Counted from the first letter of the stretch, positions 23,215 through 37,010 are shown. The stretch is 64,000 nt of DNA from Calycina herbarum (GCA_001414485.1 LLEY01000189.1:1-64000), one strand, 5' to 3'. The notes: generated by a model not told the origin, from the sequence alone. Numbers and translations: made by a program.

Positions 23215-25156
23215 GAGCGTGACCTTGTGGATAATGTCCCAAAGCACCTCCCACCATCTCCAATCCCGAGTTTACACAAACACCGGGAAAAGACGCGATG
23301 ATAACGAAAGACGTTACGAAATGACGGAAAGATAAAACGAAACTTCTCTTACTGGCCAGCAAATGGCCATATATATCTCCTCAGCTCAGCGCATTACTTC
23401 CATTTCACCAGTCCTTTCATGAGACGATGGATCGTGGATGCGACTGGCGTCCGGCTCTCTTCAGTATGAAAAGAATTTCCTTACCTGCCCAGTTCTGGGT
23501 TTCCCTTCTTGGCCAAAGTTGTTTGGAATGATGAGACGATTTTTATGACAGCGTATTCTTTCTGGATTTGGATTGATGGATCGATAGCTGGTAGCTTGGA
23601 AGCTGCTGTGCTCTCTCCTTTGTTTTTCTTTCGTCGCGAGGCACTCCAGGCTCTATGGTCTGGTGGTTTGTCGTGAAACCATCGGGAAGGTGTTCATCGG
23701 GTCTTGGGATTTGTATGTAGCTCTTGCGCGGAATTTGACCCATGTTAATGATTATACGTTTTTCCGAAGCAGAAGAGAGACAACTTTCACTCAGCTGTCC
23801 AGCTGTTCCAGGTGACGGTAAGCCAAGTGGGCCCTTGGGTATGTGTTGTCATGTTTCGAGGGTGGTGGATATGCGCAAAGAGGTCATGTAGAGGTAGGTA
23901 GTCGCTGGACGTGAGATGTTGACCGGACTTATCGCGATGGTTCTCAGAAGGAGATTGATTGATTGCGAGAGACAGAGACAGAGTGACAGGAGGAAGGACG
24001 AGCAAGTGCAGTGGAAAAGTTTAAAAGGCAGGTTCTAGGATTTATTTTATTGCTGAGGCTACACGCACAAACCACTGCCAACGCATCGATGCAATGGAAA
24101 CACAATCCTTGTTGCAGACCGCTTTGGGCCAATAGGGAGGTTAAGTCCAGGTGAAGGAGTAGCGGAGGCTTGAACTTTGCGGGAACTGCGCAGGAGAATC
24201 CTATCGCCCAAGGCTCGTGGTGGACAGAAAAAGCGGCAGTAAATCTCTCGTTGTTCCGACTTTCTCGTAAAATTTGATATTTAATATTACCCTCGATTGT
24301 TCTCATTGCTATTCTAAACGGTTCCAAATATCTAGGACCAATACTCTGAATTACCCGAAATAGTTTGAACAACGAGAGCGATAGCAGGCACGAAGCTGCT
24401 GTATTTACTGCCGCTTTTACTGTCCATGGCGAGCGGAGACTCGGGGAGAGGGAGGTTCTTTTTTTGACTTGCGGAACATCCTTCGCTAACGTCGGGGAAC
24501 GCGGCAACAGGTTCTTATCGGTGCTCTATTTCTATCAGGACAGCCTGTACGGAGTAACGAAAGGTAGATGCTCGCCAGGGCTTGCTGTACATGCCCCAGT
24601 CTCGCTAGGCCGATTCCAAGGTTATTAATATTGACAGCGAGATCTAAAAATGCCCGGAGAAGGAAAGGAAAGTCTGGATGAAGACCGGAAGAAGTGGTGT
24701 TGGTGTTATCTAATACTAGTACATGTCTCGAATCTTCTTTGAAAAGACCTGTCGGCCTCCCCCCTGTGTTGATTTGACAATTCCCTTCTCAGTTCTAGGT
24801 TCTAGGTTCCTTCCTATCTCCCCTCATCATCACACGGGCGCCCGTCGAGGAAGAAGTCCCCGGCTGCCTTAAGCGTCCAGTCCAGTCCTCCAAATCCACT
24901 TCTCCTCCAAATCCACTCCTCCACCAAACCCTTGGCCACCTCACTTGCACCAACTCATCTCACCACCTCACCTCACTCTCTCTACCTCTGCCCTGCCTCG
25001 CAGCCTGCCCTTTTGGCTCACTCATACGCAACAACACCAAAAGCGACTATCCAACCCCCAACCCTTCGCACTCAAATTGCACCTCAACCCGATCCCGCGT
25101 CCCACAATTTGAAACCTCCTCGAAATCGCATTAGTACTGACCGAGATGGCCACATC
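23215..25156. other. Intergenic region between ARL8 and MED12
   Basis: It contains one well-preserved MITE (24213-24434), then a C/T-rich stretch (about 24780-25080) that is probably the MED12 leader. Only short unsupported frames otherwise. Confidence 0.6.
24213..24434. mobile_element. Best-preserved MITE of the GCGGCAG family (222 bp)
   Basis: The outer 32 bases (24213-24244) match the reverse complement of 24403-24434 at 28 positions; the core is GGACAGWAAAAGCGGCAGTA. A second inner pair, CTCTCGTTGTTCCGAC and TTTGAACAACGAGAG, lies just inside. There is no open frame, so it would depend on a transposase encoded elsewhere. No unambiguous target duplication is visible; TGG flanks are possible. 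Confidence 0.85.
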
Positions 25157-28100
25157 ATGACATCTCGGAACGGCCAGCGACAGCCACCCCAAAGATCATT
25201 GAGTTCCACGAACGTCATTCCTCGCACTCTCTCCCAACAGTTCCCTTCAAATTCCCCGACGAGGAGGAACAATGACGGCTTCGTGGACTTGACATCCGAA
25301 GGACGGTATGGAACGAGGATGGGGGGATCGCGCCTGCGGTTGGAGATTTCCGAAGCCAGCCATTCGGATCTGGTCGAGTCTCCTAAACCAGCTACAGGAG
25401 TTACGCCAAGTTGGAGGACTCCTGGGACTTCAAGTGCTCGATCGCAGCATCATTTCGATGTGCCAAACCCCAGCAACTTCAGCCCTCGCGCTTCGCAGGA
25501 AGGAGGCCATAATGACAGCGCAATAAAGCCCATGCCTTTGCCTGTTAGACCAAAACAACATGGCCCTCCCAGTACAAAAAAACCGAGACCTGTGGCAGGA
25601 ACGGCTGTCAAGAAAGACGTTCGCCCCAAGCCGTATACCTTGGAGGTTCCGGCAGCCGCACCTCGCTATCCCCCGAACGGTATGCTCTAATAGTTATAAT
25701 CTGCCATGGATTTCCCATTACTAACTTTCTCAGGTCATATCGACTTCTTTCCGTGGACCGGGAATCATCCCGAAGACCAATTCTCCGAACCCATCATTCG
25801 TGGAGGTTATTACGATAAATCACAGATGACCCAGAACGAGTTTGGAACGGCCAGGCCCTCTTTATTTCCCGCACTAAAGCACAAGAGTGGCCTACAAACA
25901 CTTTCATCCATATTCACAAATGTGCTTGCGCAGCGGCGAGCCCACGGGCAAATTACCTCGGGTTCAACGTTCAAGCCCCCGCCTCGCGTAACCGTCACAG
26001 ACACGAAGAGAGAGATGTGGCTCAAAGACCTAGCAAACCCCACGATTTCGTTGCGGCGGCTGAGTAGATCGATACCTCATGGTATACGTGGAAAGGTTCT
26101 GCTAGATCAATCGCTAAGCAAAAATATACCGATTGAAAGAGCCGTATGGTTGGCAAAGTGTGTTGGAGCCAATGAATTACGGTCTTTTCGAAGAAAGGGG
26201 GTTAGCGGCACCTTTGCCATGGGAGGCGAGGCAAAATGGATTCGAGATTTTACTGTGTGTGTAGAACAATTTCTCGAGAGTATCGTAGGCGCATGTGGCG
26301 AGGGGGATTTTAGGAATAGGATGACCTATGCGTAAGTTTCCGGAGTTATTGTGAAGGGAATATACTCACCACCATCTAGTATTCGACTGGCGGCACATTT
26401 TTATGCAGAGCATTTACTCGACCGCGAGCATTATATGGAGTGGCTAGTTTCATCATTGGAGAACAGCCCCCAAACAAAGTTACCTTTATGGATTTTAGTT
26501 ACTCAAATTTATTGGAAAGACCTTTTGCAATACCGAAAGTACGGGCGGAGACTCTCCGCAGCTTTGCTAAATCACTTTGTTGAGGTAAGTTTTCGATTCC
26601 GAATTTTGCAAACGTTCTTCTCACCCACGATATAGACTGCAAAGCACCCTGATCAGGACATATTAATGCCTATAATTGAACGCTTACGTGAACTACTGAA
26701 AACCCTCATGGTCTCACATCCCGACAGTTTTGTGTTACCAGTAGCATGGGCCAAATATAGGGACGTCATACAATCCAACCTGGCGTCCGACGAGGAAAAC
26801 TTCCAGATGGTTTTTGAGGCAATCGATCGGAGGAATCGACGTCTCTTCATGCCCGGGACGGAGAAAGATAACACTCCCCAACAACGTTTAATTCAACTTC
26901 TGGACAGTACACTTTCCGGGTCTTTTGAGAATGATATACTCAAAAAGTGCTGGCAACTGGACGACGACAAGTCAATGCTCCTCCGAGTTGTTCTGGACTG
27001 GTCAACGTCTTCGTATCGCCCAGGCTACTCGAAAATCTATGTTGCAGCACGTATTTTCAGATTTTGGAGCAAATCTGGAGTCGAAATTACAAATGGAATC
27101 CTTGATTTTGTCGTTTCTGATGCTTGTGAGAAAGGACGCAGCAAGCCCTCCTTCTACCACCTGTTGTCGGAACTTGCACGTTCAGAACACTTTTCAGTAG
27201 CAAAGTATCTTCAGTGGTTGGTAGCTCGAGGCGGCCTTCATGATGCTAGAGATGTGTTACCTGATGGTCCTTGTGCCACACGACTCCTCGCTGAGCTTCC
27301 GACGCACAATCTCAGTAAAGCCATTGTGCCGCTTCATTCGACGCTGCTTAGCCGTGCAGGATTTTTTGTTGATGAGGAGGAAGAAAACATGAGAAATTGC
27401 ATGGCCGCCATCAACCGGACCTTACCTGCCATGCAAGCGAACGATGACACAGAAATGGACCTAGTTACTGTTCAAGTTGACGATGATATAAACGCTCTTA
27501 TCGCGCCGTTGAGCAGATCGAGCAAGTCAGAAATTGGACTCTGGCTTAGATATAAGGTTCGACTTCAGATGCAGCAACCAACTATCCCGCCCCTCGACAA
27601 CTGGGATACTTCAACGATGAAGTCCAACACTTCAGCAATCACTCTCACTGACTTCAATCAAGTTCGGTATTATCTCGAACTTGTGGAGGATTATTCAATG
27701 CTAGCAGATATATTGAAACTTACTGCGAGTTCAACGGATCCTGAGGTTTTGGCCTCTTGCGTGGACACCGTCAACTTGCACGTCGAACCACTGGCCGCCA
27801 TCGGGGCTCTGAATAACCTTTTTGAAATACTTGTGACTCGTATGCGAGTAATAGCGGAGGATCAAGAATGTTCACCCCGGACATTTTTGGCATCGCTCTC
27901 GGATCTTGCTAACCGAATCCCAACCCACAAGGTTCTCGCTCAACAACTCTCTCAGGAGCTTGTCTTGAGTGACAGGAAAACCGCAGCCGATGCTTGCTCG
28001 CCTGTGTCTGACCATGTCGCTATTACCCAAGCCTCCAAGGTGGACTTTGTGGATGAAATCGAGAAAATATTGGTAAGCGGTAATAGTATGGACCAAGCAA

Positions 28101-29746
28101 CCTTGGATCGACTATTTCAAAGAGTTTCAGTGCAACTGGAATTATCGCGGGCGAAATCCTTTCAGCAGCAAAAGCAATGCGGCATACTTCTTACAAGGCT
28201 TCGTCCATTTAATCCTCAACATTTCGATAATTTGATATCTGCTTGGGTCACACGGCTTTTGCAGATGGAAGAGCGACCAAGTATGATGGCAGTTCTGGGA
28301 CCACTAGTTGCCTTTGGGTGCCTCTCATTCTCTACTATTGCGACGAGTACTGGAGTCGTCCTTGAAATGGAATCTTCCCAGGCTTCGTCAAACGATCGTA
28401 CATCGCAAGAACTCGTACAATTACTCTTGGGAACTTCAGACACCACAGAAGCAATGGGTGCTGAAGATGCTTATCGTTTCCGGATCAAGCAGTCGCATAT
28501 TCAGACTGACTTCCCCGAGGTGGTCCTTACTAGTATTCGCCAAGATCTAGAACGTTCAAAGTCGACAAAGCCCAAGAATACCACCCCAGACACCTCATTA
28601 CTAATTTACAAACACGACACTTTCAAAGTTATGCAAGAATACGCTCTTTCATACCCCGACATGTTTATTAAAGTCCTTGTGCTGCCATTGCTCAAGAATG
28701 GCGACTCACGAGGAGCCAGAGTAATCACTTCATTTGTTGACAAGCTGTTGTTTGGAAAGACAGGCGACGATGAGATTACGACCGAAGCTATATTGAATAT
28801 TGCCAACGATTTTACACTGCCGTTCTGCCAAATAAAGCTTGAATCAATGTTTAGTGGCGAGGATAGTGCCATGGCAGGCACCGACGATTCTAGATCCGGG
28901 CGACTTCAGGCTTTCGACAGCGCCATCGAGGCAGCAGTAAATTCCGGAAAGACAGCATGGGCGAGCATTGTTCCCCTGCTTGAGGTTTCGGTGGCTCAAC
29001 ATCTACGGAGACGTTCGGAATTACAGTTCCTTGCATTATTTCCATCCCACAAAATGGCCGGCACTTTTGATTTTTCGAACATGGAAAGCCGCCTGCTACA
29101 CGCCAGTAACCTATTACGAATCATAGATTCAACGGCATACAGCATCGCATCTACACAAACAAGCACCAACAATACAAACATCGCCCAGGATATCTTGGCA
29201 ACGCTAAATGGTGTTCGATTGCTGTTGTCGGGAACACAAATGGTGTCGATTAAAGAAATTCTCATCTCGCGATGGATACCTCTTCTGCTATCTTTCATTA
29301 CTCTCCACACGTCGGAATTCGAGGCGACGAAAGTAGGCCACGAAGTTCGGGCCAAAGTTATCTTGGCTCTGTCCGCTATATTACTCGACTTACAAACCCT
29401 TGACTTGAATACGGAGGCAGCTAGCAACCTCATGGAACAAGATTTCGACCTGGCGCTACACCTCATTGACGCTCTTCCCGATGATGTGCGTCAACAATGC
29501 ATTCGCAGCCTTCATGACACGATATCGAGTCCACAAATGTACTACCTTTTCAGTTTCCAGGCCAATCCTTCCGAAGGCCTTGTACTTTGTCAAAAGGAGA
29601 GCGCACCTACAACTAGTGGTGAGAGAAACGAGAAACTGACTCCTTTCGTTTTGAGAAGATGGGAAATGTTGGGCGAACCCACACCCAATATTGGAGAGAA
29701 CGATACGAGTTTGAATCTCACCTTGTTCGGTGCTCGTCGTGGATAA
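25157..29746 (+). CDS. SRB8: Mediator complex subunit 12 (Srb8), kinase module
   Basis: Four exons, 25157-25679, 25734-26331, 26380-26584 and 26636-29746, giving 1478 residues. The start MTSRNGQRQPPQRSLSS resembles fungal Srb8 N-termini; the frame is open upstream but has no ATG. A disordered Ser/Pro-rich N-terminus (about 1-170) precedes the Med12 domain (GHIDFFPWTG, then KREMWLKDLANP and IPHGIRGK). The rest is alpha-helical. MED12 belongs to the CDK8 (Srb8-11) module, which represses or gates Mediator at promoters in the nucleus. All four splice junctions keep the frame and conserved blocks (MTYA-IRLAAHFYAEHLLDR). Length is in the usual 1400-1700 range. Confidence 0.95.
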
Positions 29747-30918
29747 ATAGAGTGGGAGAGCATATATTTGGAACAGTACTTGTAGGAATAGTTTGGAATT
29801 TCTGTAAGTTACGAGGGATGAGTGTATCATGAGTCAAACAGGGAGTAGGATATAGGGATAGTAGACATTGTATGGAGGGGACTGGGCTAGGTGGGCGGAT
29901 AGATTAACTTTTTTTCTTTCGTGAACGATTTTTATGATACCAATGGAAGAGGATAGGACGGGAATAAATGATGATATTGATAAATCTGAACACTCTAGAA
30001 CAATTTTTTGACATGGCCATGAGAAGTTAAGCATTTTCTCAAACCCAACATCTCGGGATCCAGGGATAATTCAACGTCTCCGCAAACTGAGGAACACAAG
30101 GTCTGTTTCCTCCATCGGTTGTCTGTGCTGTGCGTCATGTCAAAGTTACTGTGGGTCGGATCGAGACTGTTTGGGTTTTGCGTGAGATCTTGATATTAAT
30201 ACTATTATGATATAAATCTAGGATGGTTTCTGAAAAGTATCTCGTACAAGTATTCACTAACTACTATTGATTTATTGGTGAATACGGAAAGGTATTTTAT
30301 TTACTCCGTACTCGGTAAGACTGATTATTACGAGTACAACCTTGATGCACGGCTTGGTTGTGGTAGCTGTAGACTTGCTATTACACAAAATACTGTTCGA
30401 GCTCCTTCCTGGATGAAATTGTGCGAACTGTTCAGAATAATTCTTAGCAATTCTCCTAAACGTTTGGTACGAAAAAATCAATAATTTCTCGAGGTCGTCC
30501 GGTGAATTAGCCTCTGTAGGCGCCACTGCTGCGCCACTCTACGTGGTGTACAATAAGCTAGTCTTTTAAGAGGCACGCCACTAACGATCCGAAGTGCGCC
30601 GACTGCACTACCCAACTGCCAACTTGCAGGACAGTCTTGTTGTTGTGTGGCGCGCATTCACCATTCGTTCCGCTCCTTACTCAGAAACCACCTCATACAC
30701 ACACAATACCTAGATCTTACCCTCGAAGCTGTTCCATCCGTGACATGGTCGCATGAACACCCACCCTGCGTTTGGTGAATTGCCGGATCCAGCGACTTTC
30801 TTCTGCCACCACTCTCTTGCGATTCGATCCTCATCCTCGTTCTAGCTATACACCCACCCATAGCTCCATACCTGCAACCTCGTGGCAGAAACCAGGTGCT
30901 TTGATACCTACTGCGAAG
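29747..30918. other. Intergenic region MED12 to RhoGAP
   Basis: The first part is 3' flank and AT-rich. The last 300 bases are C-rich and look like the RhoGAP leader. No gene, repeat or RNA is evident. Confidence 0.5.
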
Positions 30919-33396
30919 ATGGATAACGAGAACTATTCCGACCGTCAATTCACGGAACCCCACGAACTGCCAGATCAATACCGCGAGAGAACAGGCAGTA
31001 TGTCACTCGGCGCAAACCCGAATGGCGATGATGTATCACCTATCAATGGCGACTCTGCGGCTCCGGTAACTCAACCCACTTTCGTGGACCCCAATGCGCA
31101 AGCCGTCAATGATGTTGTCAACTCGGAGGTAAGAGCAGACTGGCCCTCGTTGCTGTTCAAGCTAATCAGACTTGAAATAGATTGGAGTTTCCACATTGCT
31201 GAACCGATTGAAGCAATCTCTCGCATCGGCCAAGGTAAATATTCCACGCCATATGCGCAGATCAATACTAACTACTTCATATAGGAATTCGCAAGCTTTC
31301 TCAAGAAACGATCGGATTTGGAGGAGGCACATTCGGCGGGTCTCAAGAAGCTATGTAGATCAACGAGCGAAAGCATTCGAAGGCCGGATCACCGTCACGG
31401 ATCCTTTTTGCAATCCTACGAAGAAATCAACACCATACACGAGCGCATGGCAGATAATGGGGCGCAGTTTGCAATGTCATTGCACCAAATGCATGAGGAC
31501 TTGAATGAGATGGCAGCCAATATTGAGCGGGGTAGAAAACACTGGAAGACAAACGGATTGGCGGCAGAACAACGAGCGGCGGATTCGGAAAACCATATGA
31601 GAAAGTCCAAGGCTAAATACGATTCTTTGGCCGAGGATTACGATCGTGCGAAAACAGGAGATCGTCAAGCTGGGAAGAAATTTGGATTGAAGGGACCAAA
31701 ATCAGCTGCTCAGCATGAAGAGGATCTATTGAGAAAACTTCAGGCCGCAGATGCCGATTATGCCGCCAAGGTACTTGCTGCTCAAGGCCAAAGACAAGAG
31801 CTTTTGACAAAATTAAGACCAGAAGCTGTCAAGTCTATTGAAGAATTGATCAAGGAATGCGATTCGGCTTTGACTTTGCAAATGCAAAAGTTTGGTAAGT
31901 TCTGTGTGTGATCATTTTTTTGGTAGACCTTTTCTAATATGTTGAATAGCCTCTTTCAATGAGAAGCTTCTCTTGAGCAATGGCATGGATGTAGCACCAT
32001 TGCAAGGTACAGAAAGAAGCAACAAGTTCCGAAGTTTGCGCGATGTTGTCCAATCCATCAATAACGAGCAGGATCTTAGTTCTTACTTGAGCAGTTACTC
32101 AAGTAAGATCGGGCCTCGGAATCAAGAGATTAAATATGAGCGTCATGCGGTGAGTACAACTTCCATGAAATACTATTTCTCAACTGACATTAAATAGGTG
32201 TTGAATCCTGGTGGTGGACAAAGTGCGCAACGTCAATCTGACCCTCCAGCCTCCTTTGCAAACAGACAGGGTCCCCCGCCAGCTAACTTTGGCGCCGTCC
32301 AACCTATACAAACTGCACCTTCACACCAAAGCCATGCAAGTCAACCTTTCAACCAAATGCCAACACCTAGCAGTCAGCAGCATGAAAGAAGCTTTAGTGG
32401 TGGTCCAATGATGCAGCAATATGGTTCGACGGCCAATCCTCCTCGAGGCCCCCCTCAAAGTGCAGGCGGTTATAACAATGGACCTCCTGCTGCGACGGGT
32501 TATAACTCTGGCTCCGTCAGTGCAAGTGGTCCTCCCCAACTCTCATCACTTCCATTCCAGACATCGCAAACCCCACCACCATCCTTTCCGCAACAGCAGC
32601 AACAAGCTCCTCAACCAAGCTATGCGCAAAAGCAGAATCAAGGTCCTTACTCCCAATCTCCAAGCAGTGCTGTGGGTGGACCTTTACCTCCTCTCAAGCC
32701 AGTATTTGGGCTTACGCTTGAGCAATTGTTTGAGAGGGATATGACGGCTGTTCCTATGGTGGTTTCTCAATGTATCCAAGCAGTTGATCTGTTTGGTCTG
32801 GAGGTGGAGGGGATATACCGGGTGTCAGGAACAGCATCTCATATTGCCAAAATCAAGGCCATGTTTGACAATGGTAAGTCCACATCATGGTTTTTGCCAC
32901 GGTGACGTGCTGACTGGAGTGTAGACGCATCCCAAGTAGATTTTCGTCACCCGGAAAACTTCTTTCAAGATGTCAACAGTGTTGCTGGGCTTCTTAAACA
33001 ATTCTTCCGGGAGCTCCCCGACCCACTTTTGACTACAGAGCATTATGCTGGGTTTATTGAGGCTGCGAGTAAGTTGGCCCTTGGTGTGTGTGGTATATTT
33101 ATAACTGACATGTTTCAGAAAACGACGACGACATTGTTCGCCGCGATTCGCTCCACGCCATTATCAACAGCCTCCCCGACCCCAATTATGCAACTCTCCG
33201 AGCCTTAACGCTGCATCTTGACCGAGTTCAAAAGGCGTCGGGATCTAATCGCATGAATGCTAGCAACTTGGCAGTTGTGTTTGGTCCAACACTGATGGGA
33301 ACGAATACGGGACCAAACATCGCCGACTCGGGCTGGCAGGTTAAAGTGATCGATACGATACTGCAAAATACGCTGCAAATCTTTGACGATGATTGA
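30919..33396 (+). CDS. RGD1: F-BAR and RhoGAP domain protein (Rgd1-like Rho GTPase activator)
   Basis: Seven exons: 30919-31128, 31181-31234, 31285-31894, 31950-32149, 32198-32873, 32925-33068 and 33119-33396, giving 723 residues. Residues about 70-350 form an F-BAR domain (IGVSTLLNRLKQSLASAK, EFASFLKKRSDLE, long Lys/Glu/Gln helices), which bends or binds membrane. A Pro/Gln/Ser-rich linker follows (about 360-510). The C-terminal RhoGAP domain has the arginine finger near residue 566 in EGIYRVSG, and FRELPDPLL and NLAVVFGPTLM. Yeast Rgd1 activates Rho3 and Rho4 GTP hydrolysis in polarised growth. The domain order is identical, so hyphal tip or septum control is likely (inference). Confidence 0.95.
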
Positions 33397-34532
33397 GGGG
33401 GTTATCCAGTGAGTGAGTGAGGGGTTCTGGACTTGTGAGATAGTGGGATTTGTGTGTTGTATAATACGTAAGTACGCATAGCAGGTGGTAGACATGATGA
33501 ACTACCAGGTTGATATTGTCTTTGTGTTCCCTTCCGTACCACCTCTGAATGAAATTGAAGAGATTGTTGATCTGAGAACAAGATGAGATTTTTGATAGCA
33601 GAGTGACTTTAGCGGAGATGAGGATTTACTTCGTAGTGTGGCCCTGGTCTAAGGAGCCAACGGTACGACGGCGTATCCACCTGGTTCGGTGGTGCCAAGA
33701 GGAATTGTGTGGTTCAGGTGGAGAGGAACGCGAACGTTCTGGGGGTGGAATTGCTCTGGCTCGTGGGCGTTCAGGGTTTGCTCCCAGTTGCGTCCGGGTT
33801 AAGTTTGAGTAGGGTCTGCCGTGTACGAATCAGCGTCTAGGTGCTCTCATCAGCCGGCATGGAGGTGCATGGTCTCGTTAGAAAAGTGGTGAAAAGGAGA
33901 GAAAGTTCTGCAAAGGGATTCGTACTCCTCCGAAGCGTAGCGAGAGTTGATTGGATTGTTTCACGGAGAAAGTCCGAGGAACGGATTAACTTGCTTCCAT
34001 ACGAGGATACGATGGGAGAGGCGGGCGCTGAGTGGTCCTCACTGCCCTTAGCAAACGCGAGCTGGCCTCTGAGGGCCTCTCTACGGCCTGTGTTGAGTGC
34101 AGCAACTTCCGAGGCGTTGCACGTCCCGTTGACGCTTCGTAGTCCGACTCGTAATTGCCCCCCTTTGACTGTTGAACTCAGGGATCGCGGCTCATTCGCA
34201 TTCGTCTTGTTTGTCCACCTTGATGAAATTGGCGAGTGCTATGTAACTGGTGACCTCCCCCGCGATACGATCATACGACGAGATCGAGTTGAAATACGAA
34301 TTGTTCTCGTCACTGTACTTCAACATTCAATTGTTGGACCTTCGCCACTCACGGCCACAGCACGCACAGGAAACGGTTATCGCTAGGACTGGACTGCACA
34401 CCCACTCCACTCCAAGCTGCGGTCGGTACTGCTACTGCTACTGCTACTGCTACTGCTTTCCCGGCACTACTACTCAACCACTCAGCCTGTCAACTATCAA
34501 AAGACGATTCGCTATTGTCGACCATCCTCGCC
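33397..34532. other. Intergenic region, probable long leader of the Zn2Cys6 gene
   Basis: It holds a 181-codon open frame (33841-34386, Arg/Ser-rich, no domain) that I do not consider a gene, and a TACTGC microsatellite at 34427-34456. The frame could act as an upstream ORF if transcription starts early. Confidence 0.45.
34427..34456. repeat. (TACTGC)5 microsatellite
   Basis: Five perfect hexamer copies about 80 bp upstream of the Zn2Cys6 gene start, probably in its 5' leader. Copy number may vary between strains. Confidence 0.9.
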
Positions 34533-35901
34533 ATGTCTCCTCCTTCGATCGCTCCAGCACCAGCGCCGCTCCCCAATGACAACAGTTTCAGTGTCGCGTA
34601 CAAGAAACTATCACGAAAATCGCATCGCAAATCACGAAATGGCTGTCACACGTGCAAAGGTCGCAAAATAAAAGTGGGTTTCATCTTGTGGGAATATTCC
34701 GCTTCATATTTACTCGATACTCAATACTAACCAGATAATGATGTAGTGTGATGAACAGAAACCGCAGTGTGCAAATTGTAGCAGGCATTCCGTTCATTGT
34801 GTATATCCCCACACCATATCCGTTTCGGTTTCCAGTCCGGAACCGGTTCGCATGACCTCTCCTATCGTGCATCCAAGTGTTTCTCCCCCAATTCAGAGCA
34901 GTAGTGTTCCTTCGATTCTGGCACCAATACCCCAGCCTTTAAAGTCTTCCATTATTCATGATGGGCGGGATGATAGGGAGATGATTCGACAGCCATTAAA
35001 TGTGACGGATCTGGAATTACTACACCATTTCAACATATCGACCTCTTACACTTTGGCCAACGATTCCGGACTTCAAACTTGTTTCCGTATCAACGTACCT
35101 CAGATCGGATTCTCGTATCCTTTCGTTCTGGATGGCATTCTTGCCTTAGCATCTCTCCATCTATCGCGCTTCAAAAGAGGGGATAAGAGAGCATACTACG
35201 TAGCCGAAGCACAACACCATTACGAATCGGCGCTCCGAGTAGCATCCTCCCTCATGCCAAACATCAGCGAAGAAACCTGTCCCGCACTCTACATCTTCGC
35301 CGTTTTCTGCTGCCACATCACCCTAGGACTCGGGCCCCGACCAGGAGATTTCCTGTTATTCGGCGAAGAGGGATTAGCAGAATGGCTAGTAATGTTCCGA
35401 GGAATGAAATCCATTGTAGCAACCTGTAGAGAACCCCTCCGAAGCAGCGACCTCGCACCCATGTTCCAGCTTCAAAACCGTCACGTCGACCAGCCACCCT
35501 CCAATAACGAACATCTCCAGACCCTCCGCGAGATGATCCTTTCTTCCGCATCTGAAGACCCGGATCTCCAACTTTATCTCACGGCTCTTGGAATACTAGC
35601 TCGTTCATTCCCGTCAACAACGACGATTCCGGCGATTAGACCGGCGCAACCGAGTCCGCAGGTTGTGTTTGCTTGGTTGTATCGTGTGAGTGATGAGTTT
35701 GTCCTTACGCTTCAACAGAGACGCCCGATTCCTCTGGTTATCTTGGCACATTTTTGTGTGCTGTTTAATAGTTTGAGTTCGTTTTGGTGGACGAAGGATT
35801 GGGTTGATCATTTGATGAGGGAGATTTATGGGAGTTTGCAGAAGGAGTATAGACTTTGGATGAAGTGGCCGATGGAAGAAATAGGATGGATTCCTAGTTG
35901 A
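34533..35901 (+). CDS. Zn2Cys6 fungal transcription factor
   Basis: Two exons, 34533-34673 and 34747-35901, giving 431 residues. The binuclear zinc cluster is split by the intron and complete after splicing: Cys38, Cys41, Cys48, Cys55, Cys58 and Cys65 in the classic CX2CX6CX6CX2CX6C spacing. Basic residues before it (KKLSRKSHRKSRNG) extend the DNA contact. A Ser/Pro linker follows. Residues about 150-430 resemble the sterol-uptake-control (Upc2)-like fungal regulator domain (LELLHHFNISTSYTL, FVLDGILALASLHLS), known from the family. It acts in the nucleus on unknown targets. The next gene is RNA-processing DRS1, so context gives no clue to the pathway. Confidence 0.93.
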
Positions 35902-37010
35902 GTGGATGAGAGGTTGAGTGATATTGGACTTGATCATTGAAGGGAGAGTGAAAGGGGCCATCCATATTGAGAGCGATATGACGAGGCCCTCCGAAGCAGC
36001 AGTGGAAACGAAACTTGGGAAAAAGAATTCCTTCCAAGCGCAACCCGAGGACTCCCTCGAACTACTACACCACCGAAGCACGATTCCGGAATTTCGGTCT
36101 TGTTGGACGCAATGTGGCGGATATTCCAGAAAGTAATTCGATGGTTGTGATTTGAGGGCTGAGGGTGACGCGAGGGGAGGGGCCTCGGGGATTCGAAGGA
36201 TGAAGAGATAGATGAGGAAGTTCTGTAAGGAGATTTTTGTGGCGCTCTTCTATACCAAGCCTTCCCCAAAAAGAGAAATGGGTTGGGGTTGGTTCTTTGA
36301 GGGATTGCGGATACCCCTTCTACTTTTCCTATCTTATCAATGGACTTAAGGTAGGAATTGAAAATTAAAATTATAAAAGTAATTTAATACTTCTTGTGGA
36401 AATTCTGTACGCAAGAAGAGATATGCCCTTGGTTCTGGAAAGACTTCTTACTTCCGATAGCATGGAACACTTACAGATATTATTTGAGAGGGGTTGCGAG
36501 AAGTGAAAGGTCGATTTCTTGATCATCTTGAGAACATTTTTGAAGAATATTTCCGATTGTCCATTTCTTCGATATGGAAGGCGTTTTCTGAAGAAAGTCC
36601 GTTTCTCTACTGGACACTTCAAGTTTTTTTTTGTTTCCCGAGAGGAAAATTTAGTCCTTTCTAGCACTTTCCTTCCCCCTTTCGAACCTGTGTTAGAGAA
36701 TGCCGCTGAGTTAAACGATGTGCCTACCTACATAAACTCCTTCCTTCTCGATCGTGGTCACTTCTTTTGATTTCGAGTAAAGAAATCGAGAAGCGATGAA
36801 GCAGGGGGCATAAGGAAAGGCTTTGGTATAGGGCGTAGAACTTGGAAGCGCGAAGACAAAGTGTGAAACGCAAGCCAGGGGAAATGAGATAGAGAAGAGA
36901 AGTATCGAGAAACAAATGTATGGACAAAAACCTGCTGCATACAAAATACCATAATTGGGTATCAATCTTTTTTCAATTACAGACTAGCTTAACAGTCAAC
37001 ATCAACTAAA
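35902..37010. other. Convergent intergenic region
   Basis: This is the 3' flank of the Zn2Cys6 gene and of DRS1. The middle part (about 36340-36960) is AT-rich with short frames on both strands. I see no repeat family member or RNA gene. Confidence 0.5.

Noticed and set aside
22549..23247. 232-codon open frame antisense to ARL8
   Set aside because: Covers introns and exons of a firmly identified gene in reverse and has no domain.
33841..34386. 181-codon open frame on the + strand
   Set aside because: No recognisable domain, composition dominated by Arg/Ser/Leu, and it lies in what looks like the leader or promoter of the next gene.
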